Assembly: GCA_002841375.1 (NCBI GenBank)
Contig: PGZO01000006.1
Location: forward strand, 124,001 to 188,000
From: Firmicutes bacterium HGW-Firmicutes-7
GTDB lineage: Bacteria; Bacillota; Clostridia; Lachnospirales; Vallitaleaceae
Length of the DNA stretch: 64,000 bases
Direction: 5' to 3'
Under the pieces are notes generated by a model. That model saw nothing but the letters and a program-made list of their open reading frames with translations. It was not told where the DNA came from and searched no databases. Shown here piece after piece: positions 18,956-25,403 of this stretch (within the stretch, counting starts at the first letter, position 1; the number at the start of each line of letters is the position of its first letter). A program made the translations under genes and the position numbers.

Positions 18956-19064
18956 TAACCTAACGCAAGCGTTGCTTGCACATCAGTGGGTGCCCCCACA
19001 CCCACTGATTTTGGAAGTAAGTTACCCCCACTTAAAAAAGTGGGGGACTTCCTTCGTTAGGTTA
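18956..19064. other. Folded element with four-way-junction geometry, possibly IS200/IS605-derived
   Basis: A closing 10-bp stem TAACCTAACG/CGTTAGGTTA (18956-18965/19055-19064) encloses three perfect hairpins: CAAGC/GCTTG (18966-18970/18974-18978); an 11-bp stem ATCAGTGGGTG/CACCCACTGAT (18982-18992/18999-19009); and GGAAGT/ACTTCC (19013-19018/19047-19052), which stacks on CCCCCACTT/AAGTGGGGG (19025-19033/19038-19046). The GC-rich flank 18890-18955 may belong to it. Strand-specific subterminal hairpins and no ORF recall ends of IS200/IS605-type elements and their non-autonomous derivatives; a structured RNA is the alternative. It supplies the TAA stop of the adjoining transporter gene. Confidence 0.6.
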
Positions 19065-20318
19065 AACCGAATCTGGAATTCTCGTTGAAATCAGAAATAA
19101 AATCAACCCTATGACCAAAAGAGGAATGATTGCAACCATACCATACCTAGGATTACCAGTAGTTTGCGTAGCCACCCCCACTAAAATAGGCCCAAGAATT
19201 GCTGCAAACTTACCAAATATATTAAAGAATCCAAAAAATTCATTTGAATTATTTTTAGGTATAAGCTTTCCAAAATAAGATCTACTGATGGATTGTATAC
19301 CTCCAAGTGCCATACCAACAAGTATTGCCAGTGCCCACATGTCTACAGCAGTTTTAATATTCGCACCAATAATGCAGACAATTATATAAATTATAATACC
19401 CACTGAAATCATAATTGTTGTTCCAAATCTCTTGGTTAACCATCCATACAATATTGCAAATGGAAAAGCTAAAAATTGAATAAGAAGTACGATTTCAATA
19501 AGCAAGACTTCATCAACGATATTAAGTGCCATACCAATAGGAATTGCGGCTGTTATGATCGTGTCTACCGCATCTATGTAGAAAAAATATGCAATTAAAA
19601 ACACAAAAATCTTCTTATAGTTTTTAATATTCTTAAAGGTTTTATATAGGCGAGAAAAAGTATGTGCAATGGGCCTTTCAACATTTTCAATATAGTAGTT
19701 TTGTTTTACATTTTTAATTAATGGTATTGAAAATAAGGACCACCATATGATCGTAATGAAGAATGCAATTGAAATACCAATATTCTCATCTAATTCTATA
19801 ATTTGAAAATGTGCTAGAATATAAAATATAAATCCAGCAATAAAAGGGACTGTACTTCCAATATATCCCCACGCATAGCCAGACGAAGAAACTTGATCCA
19901 TCTTATCTTCAGTCGTTACATCAATTAAAAAAGCATCATAAAATACATTTGCACCTGCATAACCAACTGTAGCAAAAATGTACGTTACAATAACCACTTG
20001 CCAACTCAAGTAGGGAATACATAACAAGAAGCCTCCAACGACACCCATTGTTAAAAAGAAAAGAAACATTTTCTTTTTCTTCCCCTTATAATCTCCGTAT
20101 GTTCCAAGTATCGGGGCTAATAATGCAACGATAATAGAATAAATAGATTTAGCATATTGCGTATAGGCTGTTGCTACTGAGGTAGATAACCCATCCTCGA
20201 CAGCTACATTCATAAATAATATAGGAAATAAAACCGTTAATATAGTTAACGTATAGGCCGAATTTGCAACATCATATAATATCCAGCTACGCTCTTCTTT
20301 TGTAAAATGATTAAACAT
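19062..20318 (-). CDS. MFS transporter, UMF1 family
   Basis: 418 residues with 11-12 membrane segments. The start MFNHFTKEERSWILYDVANSAYT matches the UMF1 (Atg22-like) branch of the major facilitator superfamily, as does GYAGANVFYDAFLIDV. Substrates in bacteria are not established; vacuolar relatives export amino acids. AGGAGGAG precedes the ATG. Its last codons (RIPDSV) read into a stop formed by the edge of the folded element at 18956-19064, so the original C-terminus may have been slightly changed by an insertion. It is monocistronic. Confidence 0.85.
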   Translation of the reverse strand: MFNHFTKEERSWILYDVANSAYTLTILTVLFPILFMNVAVEDGLSTSVATAYTQYAKSIYSIIVALLAPILGTYGDYKGKKKKMFLFFLTMGVVGGFLLCIPYLSWQVVIVTYIFATVGYAGANVFYDAFLIDVTTEDKMDQVSSSGYAWGYIGSTVPFIAGFIFYILAHFQIIELDENIGISIAFFITIIWWSLFSIPLIKNVKQNYYIENVERPIAHTFSRLYKTFKNIKNYKKIFVFLIAYFFYIDAVDTIITAAIPIGMALNIVDEVLLIEIVLLIQFLAFPFAILYGWLTKRFGTTIMISVGIIIYIIVCIIGANIKTAVDMWALAILVGMALGGIQSISRSYFGKLIPKNNSNEFFGFFNIFGKFAAILGPILVGVATQTTGNPRYGMVAIIPLLVIGLILFLISTRIPDSV

Positions 20319-20501
20319 AACTTCTCCTCCTAAACATCATAATTCAATTGTACATAAAAACTTTTCAAAAAGATAGTAAATTTACATTTTATCTCAAGAC
20401 ACATTAAGTACACACCTAAAACATATGCATAACACACTTAAAAAATATAATAAATTGAAGAGTTAGTAGAAAATGCAATTTAATCCCCTCTCATTATAGC
20501 C

Positions 20502-20536
20502 AAAAAAGGAGAAACATTACTGTTTTCTCCTTTTTT
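20502..20536 (-). terminator. Terminator of clpE
   Basis: AAAAAAGGAGAAA pairs with TTTCTCCTTTTTT around a short loop, giving T-runs on both strands. It lies about 20 bases after the clpE stop; 20319-20501 shows nothing else. Confidence 0.8.
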
Positions 20537-20553
20537 CTGTGAAAATCTATCAT

Positions 20554-22875
20554 TTAATTAATATTAAACCTTATATTGCCTTCCTCAAAGACTACATTTA
20601 TTGCATTCCCAGCTTTAACCTCGCCTTTGATGAACTTTTCAGCTATTTCATCTTCAATATATTTTTGTATTGTTCTTCGAAGTGGTCTTGCTCCAAACTT
20701 TATATCATAGCCTTTTTCTAGAATAAAATCCTTAACTTCCTCAAAAACATTTAATGTTATTTCTTTTTCCTTGGCATCACTTGTAAGTTCTTTTATCATT
20801 AGATCAACAATTTGTCTTAATTCAATCTTACTCAATTCGGTGAATACAATAGTTTCATCTACTCTATTAAGAAATTCTGGTCTAAACACTTCTTTTAATG
20901 CTTCTTTCGTTTTTTCAGCTAAAGAATCATACCCATTCTTTCCAAAACCAATACCATTTCCTTTTGTATTCGTTCCTGCATTAGATGTCATAATAATTAC
21001 TGTGTTTTCAAAATTAACGGTTCTACCTTGGCTGTCAGTCAATCTACCATCCTCTAATATTTGCAAAAGCAAATTAAAAATATCAGGATGTGCTTTTTCA
21101 ATTTCATCTAATAAAATAACAGAATATGGTTTTCTCCTAACCTTTTCAGTTAATTGTCCTGCTTGATCATACCCAACATATCCTGGAGGCGCGCCTATCA
21201 ACTTAGATACTGTATGTTTTTCCATAAACTCTGACATGTCAAATCTGATAATAGCCTCTTCCCCATTAAATATTTCTGCTGCAAGTGCTTTCGTTAACTC
21301 TGTTTTACCTACCCCTGTTGGGCCAACAAATATAAAGGATGCTGGCTTTTTCTTTTTTTTGAAACCTGATCGATTTCTTCTAATCGTTTTTGAGAGTCTT
21401 ATCACTGCTTCATTTTGTCCAATTACTCTCTTATGAAGTCGTTCCTCTAGTTGCATTAGCTTGTAAGCTTCATCCTCTGAAATACTTTGAACTGGTATTT
21501 TAGTCCATGCTTCAATAACATAAGCAATATCGTCTATCGTTATTTCTACATTTTTACACTCAGTTTCGATGCTTAATATTTTATCTGTAAGACGTAGTTC
21601 TTTTACTCGGCAATCCGCTGCTTTTTCATAATCATCATTTGCAGCAGCATCTTCTTTTTCTAAAACTACTTCTTTTAATTCTTCCTTTAATGCCTCCAAC
21701 TCAACGAGGCCTTTATTTTTCAAATTGGCTCTTGAACCTGCCTCATCAATTACATCAATCGCTTTATCAGGTAGAAATCTATCACTAATAAATCTTTCTG
21801 ACATTTTAACTGCGCATTCAATAACTGCATCTGAAATGATTACCTTATGATAGTCCTCGTAGTAGTCTTTAATACCCTTCAAGATTTCAATTGAATCTTC
21901 GATTGATGGTTCATCTACGATAATTGGCTGGAACCGCCTTTCAAGAGCAGCATCTTTTTCAATATGCTTTCTATATTCTTCTAAGGTTGTTGCGCCAATA
22001 ATTTGAACTTCACCTCTCGCTAATGATGGTTTTAATATGTTAGCAGCATTCATGGATCCGCCTTCTGCTTCACCAGCTCCTACTATATTATGGACCTCAT
22101 CAATCACTAAGATGATATTACCTTCTTCAACGGCTTCTTTAATGATCGCCTTCATTCTGGCTTCAAATTGTCCTCTAAATTGTGTACCTGCAACAATTGC
22201 TGCTAAATCCAATAAATATATTTCAGTATTTAGTAGCTTTGCAGGAACTTGTTTTTCAACAATTCTCACTGCAAGTCCTTCAGCAATTGCAGTCTTACCA
22301 ACACCTGGCTCGCCAATTAGTACAGGATTATTTTTTGACCTTCTGTTTAGAATTTGAATTGCTCTGTCAATTTCTCTGTGTCTGCCAATAATCCTGTCAA
22401 CACCATTGTTATTAGCCTTTTCCGTCAAATTAATGCCGTATGTATCTAAATTTTTTCTTTTTCTTTTTTTGTTGATTGTTTTTGTCTTCGTTTTTGTTTT
22501 AGATTTTACTGTACTTAAATCATCTTCTTCCTCGTCTACCTCTTCTTGCTCATTGCTTTCAGTAGGTGAAAGCTTCCCAAACATATCATTAAATAGACCT
22601 GAAAAGGGATTCTTTTTATCATTGTTATTATTTTCTTGATAAATTACATCTGATAGCTCTTCCATATCTATATCTTCAAATAATGTATGCATCTGATCAT
22701 TTATATTATTAAAGTCTTCAGAAGTCATACCACTTTGTTCAATTATTTGTTCAAGTGGTGCTATTCCTTGCTTTTGAGCACATGGTAAGCATAGACCAAT
22801 TCTATTTTGTTTCCCATCAACGATTTTTGTTACATAAATCATTGCTGTATTAATATTACATGCTGAACATTTCAT
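20554..22875 (-). CDS. clpE: ClpE-type AAA+ chaperone with N-terminal zinc finger
   Basis: 773 residues. Instead of the Clp-N repeats of ClpC it begins with a four-cysteine zinc finger (CSAC and CLPC within 32 residues), the hallmark of ClpE. A low-complexity acidic then Lys/Thr-rich linker (residues 100-145) is followed by AAA-1 (GEPGVGKTA, LVIDEVHNI), a UVR-type coiled segment (EKEDAAANDDYEKAADCRVK), AAA-2 (GPTGVGKTE, VILLDEIEKAH) and the D2-small domain. ClpE unfolds substrates for ClpP and disaggregates proteins under stress. AAGGAG precedes the ATG. I see no CtsR operator upstream. It is longer than the roughly 700 residues of Bacillus ClpE because of the linker. Confidence 0.92.
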   Translation of the reverse strand: MKCSACNINTAMIYVTKIVDGKQNRIGLCLPCAQKQGIAPLEQIIEQSGMTSEDFNNINDQMHTLFEDIDMEELSDVIYQENNNNDKKNPFSGLFNDMFGKLSPTESNEQEEVDEEEDDLSTVKSKTKTKTKTINKKRKRKNLDTYGINLTEKANNNGVDRIIGRHREIDRAIQILNRRSKNNPVLIGEPGVGKTAIAEGLAVRIVEKQVPAKLLNTEIYLLDLAAIVAGTQFRGQFEARMKAIIKEAVEEGNIILVIDEVHNIVGAGEAEGGSMNAANILKPSLARGEVQIIGATTLEEYRKHIEKDAALERRFQPIIVDEPSIEDSIEILKGIKDYYEDYHKVIISDAVIECAVKMSERFISDRFLPDKAIDVIDEAGSRANLKNKGLVELEALKEELKEVVLEKEDAAANDDYEKAADCRVKELRLTDKILSIETECKNVEITIDDIAYVIEAWTKIPVQSISEDEAYKLMQLEERLHKRVIGQNEAVIRLSKTIRRNRSGFKKKKKPASFIFVGPTGVGKTELTKALAAEIFNGEEAIIRFDMSEFMEKHTVSKLIGAPPGYVGYDQAGQLTEKVRRKPYSVILLDEIEKAHPDIFNLLLQILEDGRLTDSQGRTVNFENTVIIMTSNAGTNTKGNGIGFGKNGYDSLAEKTKEALKEVFRPEFLNRVDETIVFTELSKIELRQIVDLMIKELTSDAKEKEITLNVFEEVKDFILEKGYDIKFGARPLRRTIQKYIEDEIAEKFIKGEVKAGNAINVVFEEGNIRFNIN

Positions 22876-23189
22876 CTTATCACTCCTTATAATTTAGATC
22901 TATCGTCATGTACTCATTAATTTATCACATTTGTCATCATTCGTCTATAAGTTACCTTATTTATAATCATAACTTAATAGTTTGTTCAAGTATTGTTAAT
23001 CTTTCCTACTATTACGCTATACATTCGCAATAATATGCGACATCTCATAATTATTATTCACTAAAAGATTAGTGTTTAACACTATTATACTCAAGTATTA
23101 TCCATTTATTGCCGATATATAAGCAATAGCATTTATAAAAATAATTTTACTAATAACGGATTAATGATAATTTCAAGGAGGAAAACAGT
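22876..23189. promoter_or_regulatory. Divergent clpE / hypothetical-gene intergenic region
   Basis: The minus strand has TTGAAC (22989-22984), an 18-base spacer and TATAAA (22965-22960), a plausible clpE promoter with a leader of about 85 bases. On the plus side CACTAA/TTAGTG and AGTG/CACT arms overlap around 23060-23090, giving competing small hairpins. No convincing plus-strand promoter was found, and no gene. Confidence 0.45.
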
Positions 23190-23789
23190 ATGACAAGTAT
23201 TAATCAAGTTTCCAATGTTCAAACTGTAGTTGCATCTTCTACAACGAAGAAACCCGTTGACGCTACAGATCGTTCTCAAACCTCACAAAACAAAACATCC
23301 GAACAAGTCATATACGACACAAATAATGAACAAGTTGAACAATCTAGCACCTTCAAGCCTGACATGGAAAAAGTTAAGGCAATGAAGGCTGAAACTGACC
23401 AACGAATGATTGAATTATTTACAGGTACTGTTTCTAAAGGCCATCTTAAGCAGCTAGGTGGATTACGTGGTATTCTTGACAAAATACTAAAAGGCGAGAA
23501 AATTGAAGGTATTGAAATTTCCTTTACAGATGAAGATATTCAAAAAGCAAAGGCCGATATTGCACCTGACGGTTATTGGAGTCCTGAAAAAACCTCTGAT
23601 CGATTTATTGATTTTGCGAAAGCTTTGTCTGGTGGTGATCCTTCAAAAGCAGATATGCTTCTAAAAGCATTTAAAAAAGGCTATAAAGAAGCTGAAAAGC
23701 TATGGGGCGGTGAGCTTCCTGAGATTTCGAAGAAAACATATGAATTAACCCTTGAAAAATTTGATAATTGGGCAAATTCAGAAAATTAG
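23190..23789 (+). CDS. Hypothetical soluble protein, 199 residues
   Basis: AAGGAGG lies 8 bases before the ATG and a perfect terminator follows, so this is a real, monocistronic gene. The first 60 residues are Ser/Thr/Gln-rich and look disordered (VVASSTTKKP, SQTSQNKTS). The folded part holds AKADIAPDGYWSPEKTSDR and FAKALSGGDPSKADML, ending in a helical segment (GYKEAEKLWGG to KFDNWANS). The YW-S-P-E-TSDR-DFAKALSGGDP pattern feels like a conserved uncharacterised family also seen near flagellar or sporulation genes, but I cannot name it. No signal peptide or membrane segment. Function unknown. Confidence 0.75.
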   Translation: MTSINQVSNVQTVVASSTTKKPVDATDRSQTSQNKTSEQVIYDTNNEQVEQSSTFKPDMEKVKAMKAETDQRMIELFTGTVSKGHLKQLGGLRGILDKILKGEKIEGIEISFTDEDIQKAKADIAPDGYWSPEKTSDRFIDFAKALSGGDPSKADMLLKAFKKGYKEAEKLWGGELPEISKKTYELTLEKFDNWANSEN

Positions 23790-23806
23790 CCTTAAGCCAT
23801 AAATTG

Positions 23807-23834
23807 AAAAGAGAAACGATCGCGTTTCTCTTTT
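23807..23834. terminator. Bidirectional terminator
   Basis: A perfect 12-bp stem AAAAGAGAAACG/CGTTTCTCTTTT (23807-23818/23823-23834) with a 4-base loop separates the convergent hypothetical gene and the PKS-NRPS operon. It ends both, marking the 3' end of the biosynthetic transcript. Confidence 0.9.
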
Positions 23835-23860
23835 CCTTCTTATGAATTTGTGTCTAACAT

Positions 23861-24772
23861 TTACTTATAATTCAATTGTTCATTTAGTTTCATATCTAAT
23901 ACCCTTCCATTTTTCACCAAAATTTCTGGTATATCCAATTCATCAACATAATCATTAATAATTGATACATCTCCATATCCATGAATACTATTAATAAATT
24001 TAGCTGTTTTATAATTAATAGATTCAAAGTCATAGGATATTTTTATTCTACCTTTCGTTCTAATGAATTTTTCCCTGAATGAAAGCTTGAGTACATTTTT
24101 TTTACAAATAATATCGGGATATAGTTTATTTAACATTTTATAGCAATGATAGTAATTCATCTGCATAGAGAATCTATGATCTGTTCCAAAAGAAAAATCA
24201 TCTATTGAGTTTTCCTTTTTTTTAATTTTCAATGTTTCTAAATCAAATATGATTTTTTTAACCTTCGTTGCTTTCTTACCTACATCGTTATATGTAACAA
24301 ATGGTGAACATGTACCATGTTTCATATATTGAGGCAAGCTTAGCGTTTTTTTCAAGAAACCATCTCCCTGTAAATTCAAAACTTCTTTGAGTCTACTTGT
24401 GTTTATAAAGCACCCTGTCTCTGGAACAACAACCGCATAAAGAGAACCATCTAAAGAATATTCAAAATATAATGCTTTAATAACATTTAAGGGATCCCAA
24501 GCTTCTAATAAGTCAGCTTTCTCAAAACAGGTATGCGTTTCATACGGGTGTGAGATGATACGAAAATCAAGCCCTTTAGAAATAAAATACTCCGCTATAT
24601 AATCAATACCATATTTCTTAAGAAACAATCTACAATAATCGACCCTAGAAAGTTTAAATTCATTTAAAAGACTATTTGCTTTGTCCCCATTGATTGATGG
24701 ATCTTTATTTAGCAGGTCAAGATCATCTTTTATTAGCTCATTAGAATTATCATCAATTATATAAATACTCAT
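23861..24772 (-). CDS. YbaK/ProX-like aminoacyl-tRNA deacylase domain protein
   Basis: The ATG at 24772 (MSIYIIDDNSNE) is chosen: AGGAGG is 10 bases upstream, and the in-frame GTG at 24781 overlaps that site. Of 303 residues, about 50-165 resemble the YbaK/EbsC fold: a FRIISHPYETHTCFEKAD segment, VIKALYF with the conserved lysine, AVVVPETGCFINTSRLKEVL, and MKHGTCSPFV near the usual GxxSPF motif. Such proteins hydrolyse mischarged aminoacyl-tRNAs. The C-terminal 130 residues are unrecognised. It is the last gene of the PKS-NRPS operon, 67 bases after the DUF1097-like gene, which suggests self-protection or a tailoring role. The assignment rests on pattern, not on alignment. Confidence 0.6.
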   Translation of the reverse strand: MSIYIIDDNSNELIKDDLDLLNKDPSINGDKANSLLNEFKLSRVDYCRLFLKKYGIDYIAEYFISKGLDFRIISHPYETHTCFEKADLLEAWDPLNVIKALYFEYSLDGSLYAVVVPETGCFINTSRLKEVLNLQGDGFLKKTLSLPQYMKHGTCSPFVTYNDVGKKATKVKKIIFDLETLKIKKKENSIDDFSFGTDHRFSMQMNYYHCYKMLNKLYPDIICKKNVLKLSFREKFIRTKGRIKISYDFESINYKTAKFINSIHGYGDVSIINDYVDELDIPEILVKNGRVLDMKLNEQLNYK

Positions 24773-24839
24773 AGGCTTCACCTCCTAAAAACCGGAATCA
24801 TATAGTTGTTTATTGAATGCAAATTTGAGACAAACTATA

Positions 24840-25388
24840 TTATGTAGCTGTGATCTTTTCTGATACTGGCTTTTCTACTGGCTTTTCTACTGCCTGATTA
24901 ATTGGACCACCGTGCAAGAACAAACGGAAAAATAATATTAAGCCACCAGTGAAGAAAATTCCGCCAAGTAGTGATACTTGTATCCATTCAAAGGTTTCTT
25001 GCTTCTGACTTGCAAAGGCTATTGTATAGTAACAAAAAGCATAATTATTAAAGATCATTGGAAGGATATCTCCAAGAGAAATAAGCAAAAACACAACTAG
25101 AAAAACAGGAACCATATACATATAATATATACCTGTACCACCAACAATATATTGAATCGCTTTTAGTGCTATTGCACCTAAAAGCAGCCCTGAAATACTT
25201 CCTATAAAAATATTCTTTAATTGATTCGTTTTCCATCCAGATACTGCAAAGAGTACAAAAGGTATAAATGCTGGCCATGTACTCGTGTATTTAAATAATT
25301 CTAATAAAAACAATGTTACACAAACCCATACAGCGGCAATAAATGCAGCGATAATGGTACCCTTTTCAATTTTCAACTTATTCTCCAT
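24840..25388 (-). CDS. DUF1097-like integral membrane protein
   Basis: 182 residues with about five hydrophobic segments: 12-32, 40-52, 60-80, 88-106 and 135-158. TSTWPAFIPFVLFAVSGWKTN and GSISGLLLGAIALK look like the DUF1097 family of small inner-membrane proteins, whose function is unknown. The tail carries an imperfect VEKPVEKPVSEK repeat. AAGGAGAG precedes the ATG, 15 bases after the NRPS stop, so it is cotranscribed with the biosynthetic genes. A transport or immunity role is possible but unproven. Confidence 0.65.
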   Translation of the reverse strand: MENKLKIEKGTIIAAFIAAVWVCVTLFLLELFKYTSTWPAFIPFVLFAVSGWKTNQLKNIFIGSISGLLLGAIALKAIQYIVGGTGIYYMYMVPVFLVVFLLISLGDILPMIFNNYAFCYYTIAFASQKQETFEWIQVSLLGGIFFTGGLILFFRLFLHGGPINQAVEKPVEKPVSEKITAT

Positions 25389-25403
25389 AATCCATCTCTC
25401 CTT

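Noticed and set aside
19025-19046. Simple rho-independent terminator of the UMF1-family transporter gene
   Set aside because: The hairpin is strong but has no T-run after it on the minus strand, and it is one arm of a larger symmetric fold.
18873-19088. Plus-strand open frame of 71 codons over the folded element
   Set aside because: It crosses the perfect hairpins and the stop region of the transporter gene, has no ribosome site, and its Pro/His/Leu-rich translation looks like read-through of structured non-coding DNA.
22876-23189. CtsR operator upstream of clpE
   Set aside because: No GGTCAAA heptad repeat was found on either strand, although clpE genes are often under CtsR.
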